The translations under genes and the position numbers were made by a program. A stretch of 64,000 nucleotides of DNA from Paracrocinitomix mangrovi (GTDB lineage Bacteria > Bacteroidota > Bacteroidia > Flavobacteriales_D > Crocinitomicaceae). The stretch's first letter is position 1; every line of letters begins with the position of its first letter. The notes under the pieces were generated by a model that did not search any database, was not told the origin of the DNA, and saw only the letters and a program-made list of their open reading frames with translations. Positions 1 through 8,362 of the stretch are shown here, in pieces. Location: assembly GCF_019740355.2 (NCBI RefSeq), contig NZ_CP091819.1, positions 62,001 to 126,000 on the forward strand, read 5' to 3'.

Positions 1-229
1 GTGTTTCCAATTCTTTTAAATGTTCTTCTCCTTTTTTAGGATGAACAGCCACCATAAATAATTGGCCGATTTTTTCTTGAAGTGACATTTTGGCCAATTG
101 ATTTTTGGCCCAGTTACTGTTTGAATTTACAAATGCCGGTGTAGATTTATTATTCGTGTATGCGTTGTTTTGAGCATTTAAATGGATGCTGAAAAGTATT
201 GTAAATGCAAATATGAAGTGTTTGTACAT
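1..229 (-). CDS. Glycoside hydrolase family 3 enzyme, N-terminal part only
   Basis: This gene runs off the left edge, so only about 76 N-terminal residues are visible. The ATG at 229 opens a hydrophobic signal peptide of about 20 residues ending in L-N-A-Q. A Trp-containing stretch follows, then M-S-L-Q-E-K-I-G-Q-L-F-M-V-A, the usual N-terminal motif of GH3 beta-N-acetylhexosaminidases (NagZ-like). In Bacteroidota these exported proteins are often fused to a beta-lactamase-like domain. The likely role is peptidoglycan or glycan recycling in the periplasm. The catalytic Asp and any fused C-terminal domain lie outside the window, so the exact activity cannot be judged. Confidence 0.75.
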   Translation of the reverse strand, partial: MYKHFIFAFTILFSIHLNAQNNAYTNNKSTPAFVNSNSNWAKNQLAKMSLQEKIGQLFMVAVHPKKGEEHLKELET

Positions 230-413
230 ATAAAATGTTGGTTTTTAATCTTTTGCGAGGGAGGATTGATAACCAGAAACTCGCCATTTGACGAATTTAT
301 TAAATACCTATAGCAGAAATCCTGCCATGGCATGCAATTTGTCCACTTTTAAGTGTGGATGGCATGTCAATTATCGGTGAATAACTTCTGGTTTTAATTG
401 AATTTAATCTCAC

Positions 414-421
414 TATATTTG
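414..421 (+). promoter_or_regulatory. Candidate -7 promoter box TATATTTG
   Basis: The sequence is an exact match to the Bacteroidota -7 consensus TAnnTTTG. It lies about 60 nt before the ATG at 481 and would drive the small protein / mutL / rhomboid group. No clear -33 TTG at the usual spacing is visible. Confidence 0.45.
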
Positions 422-480
422 TTGTGCAAGCCGTCTTTATTATTTGCAATTTCCCAAAGTATTGGGCCAAAAAACACAAA

Positions 481-831
481 ATGATTAGTTGGAATAAATA
501 CAATCTATTTAAGTTACCTAACAAACATAGGCGGTTTGAGTATGTTCCAAGGTATTACGATCCAAGGAAAGAAGAACTTGAAAAAAAGATCAGGGCTGCT
601 CAAAAAGCTGCCGCCAAGAATGGAGGAGAAGGGGATGCTTCAATTGCTCGAGAATTGTCTTTTAGACAAAACACCTCTGATAAATGGGGGAATTCTGAGT
701 ACAAAGCACAAGCAATGCGCTCAAATTTGCGTCTTGTAATAATTTTCATAATTGTTTTGATAGGCTTCTATTTTCTGTATCAATACCTGGATGATGTAGG
801 TGCATTTATTGATAAAGAAACAGGAAAATAG
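481..831 (+). CDS. Conserved small membrane protein upstream of mutL
   Basis: The product has 116 residues. It begins with a short basic region, then an R-R-F-E-Y-V-P-R-Y-Y-D-P motif, a charged helix rich in Lys, Glu and Ala, and one C-terminal membrane segment (about residues 80-102). This R-F-x-Y-x-P-R-Y-Y-D-P protein is commonly found next to mutL in Bacteroidota; its function is unknown to me. A GTG at 424 would add 19 residues, but it lies 3 nt from the -7 box, so the ATG at 481 is preferred. mutL starts 4 bp after the stop, which suggests co-transcription and possibly translational coupling. Confidence 0.75.
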   Translation: MISWNKYNLFKLPNKHRRFEYVPRYYDPRKEELEKKIRAAQKAAAKNGGEGDASIARELSFRQNTSDKWGNSEYKAQAMRSNLRLVIIFIIVLIGFYFLYQYLDDVGAFIDKETGK

Positions 832-835
832 TAGG

Positions 836-2692
836 ATGTCAGACGTCATAAAATTACTTCCTTCACACATAGCTAACCAAATTGCGGCTGGAGAAGTTGT
901 ACAAAGACCCGCTTCAGTAGTTAAAGAGTTAATTGAAAATTCAATTGATGCCGGTGCGGATAAAATTGATCTTGTTGTCAAAGATGGAGGTAAGACTTTA
1001 GTTCAGGTTATTGATAATGGATGTGGGATGTCAGATACTGACGCCAGAATGTCATTTGAACGACATGCAACTTCTAAAATAGCCAAAGCAGATGATTTGT
1101 TTGCCCTTCAAACTAAAGGGTTCAGAGGAGAGGCATTGGCTTCTATTGCAGCAATTGCACATGTTAGTTTAAAAACAAAATTACATGATGCTGAATTGGG
1201 AACAGAAATCATAAATGAAGGTTCTAAAATTGTTTCTCAAGAAGCTGTGATGTGTTCAAATGGTACATCCATTGCAGTCAAAAACTTATTCTTCAATGTA
1301 CCGGCAAGAAGAAATTTTTTGGGTAAAAACTCAACTGAATATCGCAAAGTACTTGATGAGTTTTTGAGAATTGCCTTGGTGCATCCCGGTTTACATTTTA
1401 CCTTTCATCATGATGGTGAGGAGATTTATAACTTACCACCAAGTAATTTAAGACAGCGAATTGTTCAGTTATATGGTGATGCATACAATGAAAGATTGGT
1501 TCCTATCAATGAGGAAACTGATATTGTTAAAATTTATGGTTTCATCACCAAGCCTAACTATTCAAAATCAAAACCTGATCAAAGTTTCTTGTTCGTAAAT
1601 AACAGATTCTTTAAAGACAGATATTTTAATCATGCTATTGTAAATGCTTACGAAGGTTTAATTGCTTCAAACAAATATCCACCATATTTTGTCTACTTTG
1701 ATGTGCCTACGCAATCTATTGATGTTAATGTTCATCCAACAAAAACAGAGATAAAATTTGAAGAGAATCAAGCCATTTATGCATTTCTAAGAAGTGCTAT
1801 CAAACAAGCTTTAGGACAATTTAATGTTGCTCCAACTTTAGATTTTGAGCATGAATCAACTTTTACCACTCCAGCATTAAAAAAGGGTGAAACGGTAAAA
1901 ATGCCTGAGATTAAAGTTAATCCAGACTATAACCCTTTTAATACAGGAAGTAGTGCATCAAGTTCTTCTACTAAATCTGCCGGTGTAAGTGGAGATGTAA
2001 AATCAAATGGATTCAGTCAAATTCAACCTAACAAACAAGATTGGGAAAATTTTTACGGAGAAATTGAAGAAGAAAAGCATAATGAAGTAACTGTTTCGTC
2101 TTCAATGGATGTAGATGATGAGGAAGTGCTGAGCGGAGAAACCAAGAAACCCGTTCAAATCAAAGAGAAGTACATCATGAGCTCGGTAAAAAATGGATTT
2201 ATATTAATAGATCAGTACCGCGCTCATATGCGTATTTTATATGATGATTTGTTAGGGGTAAATGACAATATCCAGGTGCAGCAATTGTTGTTTGAGGAGC
2301 GAATGGAATTGGAAAAACATGATTTGCCAATGTGGAAAGAAATAGTTGAATCCATAAATGATTTAGGATTTGATTGTGAACTAGAAGGTGATGTATTGGT
2401 TATTAAAGGACAGCCTGCTGTGGCAAAAGATCAAAATCCGGTGGTTTTAATACAGGGGATCTTTGATACTTACCAACATGATGAACAAGATGAATCTGTT
2501 GAGATTAAAACCAAGTTGGCAAGATCAATTGCGGCAAATGCGGCCTTAAAAGGTGGAACTGTGCTTACAATAGAGGAAATGCAATACATAATTGATGCAT
2601 TGTTTGCTTCTTCTTCGCCACAGATTGCACCTAACGGAAAAAAGATTATTGAAACGTTCACTATGGACGAAATAACAAAAAGATTTAACTGA
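836..2692 (+). CDS. mutL: DNA mismatch repair protein MutL
   Basis: This 618-residue protein couples MutS mismatch recognition to downstream repair. The N-terminal GHKL ATPase is complete: A-N-Q-I-A-A-G-E-V near residue 13, K-E-L-I-E-N-S-I-D-A-G-A with E31 and N35 matching the catalytic Glu and Mg-binding Asn of E. coli MutL, then D-N-G-C-G-M and T-K-G-F-R-G-E-A-L. A Ser-rich, acidic linker leads to the dimerisation domain. There the endonuclease motif DQHA(X)2E(X)4E reads D-Q-Y-R-A-H-M-R (about residue 459), and the Cys/His-rich C-terminal site reads S-S-P-Q-I-A-P-N-G-K-K. Metal-dependent nicking is therefore doubtful. The ATG at 836 is chosen because the MutL alignment begins there. The stop overlaps the next start by one base. 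Confidence 0.96.
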   Translation: MSDVIKLLPSHIANQIAAGEVVQRPASVVKELIENSIDAGADKIDLVVKDGGKTLVQVIDNGCGMSDTDARMSFERHATSKIAKADDLFALQTKGFRGEALASIAAIAHVSLKTKLHDAELGTEIINEGSKIVSQEAVMCSNGTSIAVKNLFFNVPARRNFLGKNSTEYRKVLDEFLRIALVHPGLHFTFHHDGEEIYNLPPSNLRQRIVQLYGDAYNERLVPINEETDIVKIYGFITKPNYSKSKPDQSFLFVNNRFFKDRYFNHAIVNAYEGLIASNKYPPYFVYFDVPTQSIDVNVHPTKTEIKFEENQAIYAFLRSAIKQALGQFNVAPTLDFEHESTFTTPALKKGETVKMPEIKVNPDYNPFNTGSSASSSSTKSAGVSGDVKSNGFSQIQPNKQDWENFYGEIEEEKHNEVTVSSSMDVDDEEVLSGETKKPVQIKEKYIMSSVKNGFILIDQYRAHMRILYDDLLGVNDNIQVQQLLFEERMELEKHDLPMWKEIVESINDLGFDCELEGDVLVIKGQPAVAKDQNPVVLIQGIFDTYQHDEQDESVEIKTKLARSIAANAALKGGTVLTIEEMQYIIDALFASSSPQIAPNGKKIIETFTMDEITKRFN

Positions 2693-3450
2693 TGTTTGGA
2701 AGTATTTTTAGGAATATGCCTCAGGTAACTAAGAATTTATTGATTATAAATGTCTTACTATTTCTGGCAAAAATTGTATTGGTGAATCAGGCAATTAACT
2801 TGGATGAGTACCTTGCAATGCATTATCCAACTTCACCTTTTTTCTATCCGCATCAAATTGTAACCAGTGTTTTCATGCATGGAGATTTTACACATCTCTT
2901 GTTTAACATGTTTGGGGTTGTTTTTGTTGGTAGTCATTTAGAGCGAATTTGGGGCAGTAAACGATATCTTATATTTTACATGTTTAGTGCAATTGGAGGG
3001 GTAATTTGTGCCACGGGAATACATGCTATAGAAATGTATCAAGCAGCCGGTTCTTTAGTTCCGGATATTACTTTATCTGCAGAACATTTTCTTGACGGAC
3101 AAGGCGATTGGATGGTAAGTTATAACTATGCAAATCTAGGCGGGTATGAAGCTGAACAATTAAAATCTATTATAAATATCAGTTTAGGTCAAAGTTTAGG
3201 AGCTTCGGGAGCATTATATGGAGTTTTAATGGCGTTTGCAATGTTATTTCCAAATACCGAATTTATGTTGATTTTTCCTCCAATACCAATTAAAGCTAAA
3301 TGGTTAGCATTGATACTAGGAGGCTTTGCCGTGTACAGCGGAGTTACAGGAACTGCAGAAGGTATAGGGCACTTTGGGCATTTGGGAGGAATGTTGTTTG
3401 GCTTTATTTTGATTAAAATCTGGCAAAAGGATAAAACCAAATTCTACTAA
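2692..3450 (+). CDS. Rhomboid family intramembrane serine protease
   Basis: This 252-residue integral membrane protein has about six membrane segments and should cleave transmembrane substrates within the bilayer. The catalytic Ser is in G-A-S-G-A-L-Y-G (near residue 171) and the catalytic His in H-F-G-H-L-G-G (near 230). The loop-1 motif W-x-R is not conserved, but H-G-D-F-T-H-L-L-F-N-M typical of rhomboids is present near residue 63. A roughly 60-residue insertion lies between membrane segments 2 and 4. Its ATG overlaps the mutL stop (TGATG), so it is translationally coupled. A second rhomboid gene follows after 3 bp. Confidence 0.93.
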   Translation: MFGSIFRNMPQVTKNLLIINVLLFLAKIVLVNQAINLDEYLAMHYPTSPFFYPHQIVTSVFMHGDFTHLLFNMFGVVFVGSHLERIWGSKRYLIFYMFSAIGGVICATGIHAIEMYQAAGSLVPDITLSAEHFLDGQGDWMVSYNYANLGGYEAEQLKSIINISLGQSLGASGALYGVLMAFAMLFPNTEFMLIFPPIPIKAKWLALILGGFAVYSGVTGTAEGIGHFGHLGGMLFGFILIKIWQKDKTKFY

Positions 3451-3453
3451 GTC

Positions 3454-4371
3454 ATGCAAGAACAATCTATCGGGCAATATTTGAAAAACCTGATTAGAAA
3501 TTCAGGAATGTATGGTAAGTTGATTTTGATCAATACCATAGTTTTTTTGATTTCGATTTTTGTAGGAATTATAGGAAAGCTTTATGTAATAAATGGTGCT
3601 TTAGCAACATTCTTTGGCATATTTGGCGCTCCAGGAATTAAAGAGGTTATTTATAAACCCTGGACCTTAGTTACACAACTTTTTACACATTTAGATTTTG
3701 GTCATTATTTTCTCAATATGATCATGCTTTTTCTTATTGGAAGAATTTTTGTTCAACTATTAGGAGAGAAAAAATTACTTTGGACCTATCTATTAGGTGG
3801 TATTTTTGGATATTTAATAAATGCTTTGGCTATTGAGGTATTTCCTGTTTATAATCACAGAGATATACTAATTTTTGGTGCCTCAGGAGCTGTGTCTGCG
3901 TTGTTTGGAGCAGTAGTGGCTTATAGACCAAAATTACAGGTTCATCTCTTGTTTTTTCCCAACTTTGGAATTCCTATAATAGCATTCTTTATTTTTTATG
4001 TTCTAATGAATCTTATTGGAATGTCTGAACCAGAAGGACAGGTGAGTACTGCATATTTTGCCCATTTGGGTGGAGCTTTGTTTGGATTCTTATCTGTAAT
4101 TAATGTAAATTCGTCAAAGAATTTTATGAATAGACTAGAAAGATTTTTCTCCAAATTCAGTTTAAAAGGCTTGTTTAAACGCAAACCAAAAATGAAAGTG
4201 TACACTCAAGATGAGGTACAAGAAATGGATGATGATCAATACAGAGATGCTCAGGCTGCAAAGCAAGAGCAAATTGATGCTATTCTAGATAAAATTTCCA
4301 AAAAAGGGTACGAAGGGTTGACTAAAAAAGAAAAAGAATTGCTGTTTAATGAAAGCAAGCGAAAAAAGTAG
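3454..4371 (+). CDS. Rhomboid family protease with cytoplasmic C-terminal tail
   Basis: The 305-residue product has a six-helix rhomboid core. The nucleophile is in G-A-S-G-A-V-S-A-L-F-G (near residue 144) and the His in A-Y-F-A-H-L-G-G-A-L-F-G (near 204). After the core, about 90 residues form a basic linker and a charged segment with K-I-S-K-K-G-Y-E-G-L-T-K-K-E-K-E-L-L, a tail often seen in Bacteroidota rhomboids. It starts 3 bp after the previous rhomboid and its last 23 bp overlap the next gene. The pair probably arose by duplication but has diverged strongly outside the active-site motifs. Confidence 0.93.
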   Translation: MQEQSIGQYLKNLIRNSGMYGKLILINTIVFLISIFVGIIGKLYVINGALATFFGIFGAPGIKEVIYKPWTLVTQLFTHLDFGHYFLNMIMLFLIGRIFVQLLGEKKLLWTYLLGGIFGYLINALAIEVFPVYNHRDILIFGASGAVSALFGAVVAYRPKLQVHLLFFPNFGIPIIAFFIFYVLMNLIGMSEPEGQVSTAYFAHLGGALFGFLSVINVNSSKNFMNRLERFFSKFSLKGLFKRKPKMKVYTQDEVQEMDDDQYRDAQAAKQEQIDAILDKISKKGYEGLTKKEKELLFNESKRKK

Positions 4372-5467
4372 CCGACGCACCCATTGGATCCTTAAAATTT
4401 TTCTTTGGATCAACATTTTAGACGCTTTACTTTTAATAGGTGCTTATGTAAATACTCACATATCTCCTAATTCTATTCCATATATTTCTTTTTTAGGATT
4501 GGGATACCCAATTATTTTAGTAATAGCACTGCTTTTCATTATTTTTTGGCTATTCTTTAAAAGAAAATACGCCCTAATCTCTATCATAACCATTCTAATC
4601 GGATTTAATCACTTTAGACATTTTTATGCCATCACTTTATCGCAGTCTGAATTAACTAATCCCGTAAAAGTGATGTCTTTTAATGTGCACGTATTTGATG
4701 TGTACAATAAACAAAATAGAGTAGAGAATAGGAATAGTATTTTTTCTTTTTTAAATGATGAACAGGCAGATATTCTTTGCTTTCAGGAGTATTATCACCA
4801 TGAAAATTCTAACGAATTTGTTACAAAAGATTCCATGGTGAAATTATTGGATTTAAAATATATCCACGAGAGATATACCCATGAAATGTCGGGGCAAAGA
4901 TATTTTGGGGTTGCCACATTCTCTAAATATCCAATAATCAATAAAGGAGAGATTCCTTTTGCAAATGACAACAATAACTACTGTATTTATTCTGATATTA
5001 AAATCAATGATGATACTGTAAGGGTATTTAATGCGCACATAGGATCTATACGGTTTCAAAGTGATGATTATGACTTCTTTGGAGATCCAAATGGTCCAAT
5101 TAGTAAAAGCAAAGAAACAGCCGGAAGAAGAATTTTAGGGAGAATTAAACAAGCATTTGAAAAAAGAGCAGTGCAAGCTGAAGCTGTTCGTAGACAAATA
5201 GAAGCCTCACCTTTTCCTGTAATTGTTTGTGGTGACTTAAATGATACTCCTGTATCTTATTCTTACAGACAATTTAGTGCTAATTTAAATGATGCATTTG
5301 TTGAATCGGGTAATGGTGTAGGGCAAACCTATATTGGAAAGGTTCCGTCAAATAGAATTGATTATATTTTTCATGATCCAACTATGAGATCATCCAACTT
5401 TACAACACATCAGGTTAATCTCTCAGATCATAAACCAATTAGTTGTTTAATTGAAATGCCTCAATAA
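4349..5467 (+). CDS. Membrane-anchored endonuclease/exonuclease/phosphatase (EEP) family protein
   Basis: This 372-residue protein begins with three hydrophobic segments (residues about 14-90), which place the rest outside the cytoplasmic membrane. The EEP fold then shows M-S-F-N-V near 107, the metal-binding Glu in C-F-Q-E-Y, F-N-A-H-I-G, the catalytic C-G-D-L-N-D-T-P, and the terminal S-D-H-K-P-I. The family hydrolyses phosphodiester bonds in nucleic acids, lipids or sugars, and the substrate cannot be deduced here. It overlaps the upstream rhomboid by 23 bp. The order mutL-rhomboid-rhomboid-EEP is recurrent in Flavobacteriales as far as I know. Confidence 0.88.
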   Translation: MKASEKSSRRTHWILKIFLWINILDALLLIGAYVNTHISPNSIPYISFLGLGYPIILVIALLFIIFWLFFKRKYALISIITILIGFNHFRHFYAITLSQSELTNPVKVMSFNVHVFDVYNKQNRVENRNSIFSFLNDEQADILCFQEYYHHENSNEFVTKDSMVKLLDLKYIHERYTHEMSGQRYFGVATFSKYPIINKGEIPFANDNNNYCIYSDIKINDDTVRVFNAHIGSIRFQSDDYDFFGDPNGPISKSKETAGRRILGRIKQAFEKRAVQAEAVRRQIEASPFPVIVCGDLNDTPVSYSYRQFSANLNDAFVESGNGVGQTYIGKVPSNRIDYIFHDPTMRSSNFTTHQVNLSDHKPISCLIEMPQ

Positions 5468-5497
5468 TATTCAGTTTTACTTTGGAACTGAATTTGT

Positions 5498-5505
5498 TAA
5501 CTTTG
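5498..5505 (+). promoter_or_regulatory. Candidate -7 promoter box TAACTTTG, near-leaderless
   Basis: This exact TAnnTTTG match ends only 4 nt before the ATG at 5510, so the transcript would start at or next to the start codon. A TTTG lies at 5481-5484, somewhat close for a -33 element. Confidence 0.5.
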
Positions 5506-5509
5506 GGGT

Positions 5510-5899
5510 ATGAAGTATCTATTTGCACTGTTTTTAATGATTGCTTTTTCGACCTTTGCACAAAAAGTTCCTGAGCACTGTAATCAAATTCCATTTGCTA
5601 AGGTGGATCAAAATGCAACGCCTAAAGATGATCTTCAAAAATTAATTGAAAAAGAATTGCCCAAAAAGTTAAAGAAAGGAGACTATAATGCTACTTTAAA
5701 ACTGTATGTTAATTGTAAAGGAGAAACAGAGAAAAGTACTTACCAAAACGGTAATCTAGATACTGATCAACAAAGCTGGCTTACCAATATCATTGATAAA
5801 GTAAAGTGGAAAGCAGCAGTAAGAGAAGATAATTACGTTACTTCAACTGTTTTTATTGAAGTATCCATTATAAATGGAAAAGCATCAATTAAAATTTAA
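5510..5899 (+). CDS. Small exported protein with TonB C-terminal-like fold (hypothetical)
   Basis: The product has 129 residues. An 18-residue signal peptide ends F-S-T-F-A-Q. The mature domain has the layout of TonB C-terminal-like domains: a short helix with D-D-L-Q-K-L-I-E-K-E-L-P, a strand L-K-L-Y-V-N-C-K-G-E, then helix W-L-T-N-I-I-D-K-V-K-W-K-A-A and two strands. Bacteroidota have many stand-alone periplasmic proteins of this kind with no known role. Its 3' end overlaps the convergent TonB-dependent receptor gene by 11 bp. A functional link to that receptor is possible but unproven. Confidence 0.7.
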   Translation: MKYLFALFLMIAFSTFAQKVPEHCNQIPFAKVDQNATPKDDLQKLIEKELPKKLKKGDYNATLKLYVNCKGETEKSTYQNGNLDTDQQSWLTNIIDKVKWKAAVREDNYVTSTVFIEVSIINGKASIKI

Positions 5900-8312
5900 A
5901 CGTATACTGAAAAACAGCTGTTCTCATTTGCTCTATTTTTAATGGCCTTAGAGAATATGTTTTATTTTCAATGTTCTTCACAACTACAGCAAACTTATGT
6001 TTGTAGTCTTTTCCAAAACCGTAAGAAACTCTTAAATCCTGAACAATATTTCCATTGTTCTTTTCATTAAAGAAATCTATATAATAAATTCCCTGAAGGG
6101 TTCCTCCTGTTGATTGAGTTACAACTTCAAAAGCTGTAATAGCCTGATCAAGGTTTTCAAGTTTTGAAAAGTATTTAAATGTATATCCAATACTAAAACC
6201 ATAAAAATCTAATTGTAAATCTGCTTTAACAGTGTGTTTGAATCGATATTTAAGTACATTAGTTGTAGTATCATAGCTTGTGTTGGCAAATGAGAATCCT
6301 TCTGTATTGTTAGGATTAAAATCTTCTGCATATACATAATCAGGATCTAATGTAATTGGGTTGATATAGTTGTATCCAATCGAATGTACAAATTCCCAAT
6401 TTTTGCCAACCTCTGCCTTACCATTTAAGGTAACATCAAAGCCGGTTACTTTTGAATCACCTGTATTAAGGAATTTAAAACCTGCTAAAGGTTCTCCTGC
6501 TATAAAGTCAGGATCAGGATCCCAAAAGCCAAATAGATATTCTATCGTATTACTGTATTGTTGTAAAAAAGCGGCAACATCTAACTGAGCCATGTAATCT
6601 TTAATTTTAAAACCTTGATTAACTCCAACTTCGGCATTCCAGCTTTTTTCCGGAAGTAAGTCAGGATTTTGGTAAACACCAAAAGATCCCACAGCAGTAG
6701 AAATGTACCTCTCAGTAATTGTTGGAAATCTAAAGCCTTGGCCATACGAAGCTCTAAGGAAAGTAGCTTGTGTTAATTTTAAATTAATACCTGACCTAAA
6801 AATTGGGTTCCATTCCTTAATGGTATCATTCATTCTGTAATGCTCTGCTCTGGCACCTACTGATAAGTTTAATATTTTCCAGAAATTCTTTTGAACCTCT
6901 GCATAGGCACTTAAGTTGAACAAATTGTTAGTTCCGTCACTTGTTTCGTTTTTATACAATTCGGCATTTGAGTCATTGTATTGAGATGAAACTCCACCAA
7001 TAAAATCAAAGGCTTTGTCTTTCAAAAATTTGAATTCTTTTTTGAATTGATAGTCAGCATAATACACTCTAGATTGATTAGATTGATTGGCAGACATCTC
7101 ATTGTCTGTATACATCATTCTCATTCTCAAGCTGTGTTTTACGCCAATTTTAGAAGCGAATTCAATAAAAGGATCTACATAAAAAATGAGTTGGTTTTGC
7201 AATATAGCAGCACCCGGATATGCTCTAAAAATACCTGAAGTGTCATCCAGCCAGGCCAGAACCATATTGGTTTTTTGGTACATGAAATTTCCATTAACAC
7301 CATATGATAATCCTTTAATACGATTATTTCTGTGTCTGAAATTGAAGTTTAATCGAGCTCTTTTATGTTGCATTTGTTTGTCCGTAAACTCCTCTGATAC
7401 TGTATCAACAACAAAAGGTCCTTTGATTGGTCCTCCAATATATCCATGATCCCAATTGAGATTTCCTCCAACTACCAAATCAAAGTTTTTCTTGATGATT
7501 CTGCTGTGTAAAAAGTTCATTCCATGAATAAATGGATAATCACTCCACCATGTGGCCGAATCACCTTCAGGCTCTGAATAAAAACCTGAATAAACATTGA
7601 TTTTGGTCATGGGTTTACTTTTAGGATAAGCCGTTCTAATATGGATTGCTCCGCTCAATGCGGACGCTCCCGAAAGTACAGAGGACGCACCTTTAACCAC
7701 CTCAATTTGTTCAATGTTTTCCACAGGTATAAATCCCCATTCGGGTCTACCTGCATCACCTGACAACATGGGCATGTCATCAACTAATACTGCTACTTTA
7801 CTACCTACTCCAAAAGTAAAACCACTTCCTCCTCTTATTTGCGGCTCACCATCCATGATATTTAATCCGGGAGTTTGATCAAGAATACTTTCAATGCTAC
7901 GAGTATTTTTATTGTCTATCAAACTAGGTTTGATTACTTCCATAGAGAAAGTAAGTTCTTCAACTTTTTGATCAAATTTTCCTACAACAATGTCGACTTT
8001 ATTCAACATCTTAGAATGCATTTGATGGTCCAAAACAATAGTTTGCCCGTCGGCTATATCTACTTCAACTGTATCGTTTACCATTCCAGTAAACTTGTAG
8101 ATCAATTTGTGTTTACCGGCAGTAAGATCTAACGAATAATTACCATCTAAATCTGAAACGGCTCCTATAGACGGATCAGACATAAGTAGGATGTATGCGC
8201 CAATAATTGTTTCCTTGGTTGTTTCGTCTGTAATTTGACCCTTTACAGTTCCTTGAGCAGATGCACTATAACCAATAAATAAACTAAAGAATAGCAGTAG
8301 ACTTAATCTCAT
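5889..8312 (-). CDS. TonB-dependent outer membrane receptor
   Basis: This 807-residue receptor imports a ligand across the outer membrane using TonB energy. A signal peptide ends S-A-S-A-Q near residue 20. Residues about 23-100 are a carboxypeptidase-regulatory-like beta-sandwich, common in Bacteroidota receptors. The plug (about 110-230) shows P-G-L-N-I-M-D-G-E-P-Q-I-R-G-G-S and I-E-Q-I-E-V-V-K-G-A-S-S-V-L-S-G. The rest is beta-barrel ending in an aromatic strand, F-Q-Y-T-F-K-F. There is no SusD partner, so a small cofactor, metal complex or peptide is more likely than a glycan, but the substrate is unknown. The gene starts 13 nt after a terminator-like hairpin. Confidence 0.92.
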   Translation of the reverse strand: MRLSLLLFFSLFIGYSASAQGTVKGQITDETTKETIIGAYILLMSDPSIGAVSDLDGNYSLDLTAGKHKLIYKFTGMVNDTVEVDIADGQTIVLDHQMHSKMLNKVDIVVGKFDQKVEELTFSMEVIKPSLIDNKNTRSIESILDQTPGLNIMDGEPQIRGGSGFTFGVGSKVAVLVDDMPMLSGDAGRPEWGFIPVENIEQIEVVKGASSVLSGASALSGAIHIRTAYPKSKPMTKINVYSGFYSEPEGDSATWWSDYPFIHGMNFLHSRIIKKNFDLVVGGNLNWDHGYIGGPIKGPFVVDTVSEEFTDKQMQHKRARLNFNFRHRNNRIKGLSYGVNGNFMYQKTNMVLAWLDDTSGIFRAYPGAAILQNQLIFYVDPFIEFASKIGVKHSLRMRMMYTDNEMSANQSNQSRVYYADYQFKKEFKFLKDKAFDFIGGVSSQYNDSNAELYKNETSDGTNNLFNLSAYAEVQKNFWKILNLSVGARAEHYRMNDTIKEWNPIFRSGINLKLTQATFLRASYGQGFRFPTITERYISTAVGSFGVYQNPDLLPEKSWNAEVGVNQGFKIKDYMAQLDVAAFLQQYSNTIEYLFGFWDPDPDFIAGEPLAGFKFLNTGDSKVTGFDVTLNGKAEVGKNWEFVHSIGYNYINPITLDPDYVYAEDFNPNNTEGFSFANTSYDTTTNVLKYRFKHTVKADLQLDFYGFSIGYTFKYFSKLENLDQAITAFEVVTQSTGGTLQGIYYIDFFNEKNNGNIVQDLRVSYGFGKDYKHKFAVVVKNIENKTYSLRPLKIEQMRTAVFQYTFKF

Positions 8313-8317
8313 TGAAA

Positions 8318-8351
8318 AAATAAAACCGGCTCATTTAAAAAAATGAGCCGG
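8318..8351 (-). terminator. Rho-independent terminator between the PCMD protein and the TonB receptor
   Basis: A perfect 11-bp inverted repeat pairs 8326-8336 with 8341-8351 (CCGGCTCATTT and its complement) around a 4-nt loop. On the - strand it is followed by TTTTATTTTTT, so it reads as a terminator for the upstream gene. It sits 13 nt before the receptor start codon, so it may attenuate the receptor or stabilise a processed mRNA end. Confidence 0.8.
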
Positions 8352-8362
8352 AAATAATAATG

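Noticed and set aside
319-366. Short inverted and direct repeats (TGGCATG twice, TCCAC with GTGGA) in the 5' intergenic gap.
   Set aside because: Stems are only about 5 bp with long loops, and there is no T-run; too weak for a terminator or regulatory RNA.
424-480. GTG start adding 19 residues to the small protein before mutL.
   Set aside because: It lies 3 nt after a -7 promoter box and the added residues look unrelated to the conserved motif that begins after 481.
800-835. Earlier in-frame start for MutL at 800.
   Set aside because: The MutL family begins with the L-P-x-x-I-A-N-Q-I-A-A-G region, which fits the ATG at 836; the extra residues lie inside the upstream gene.
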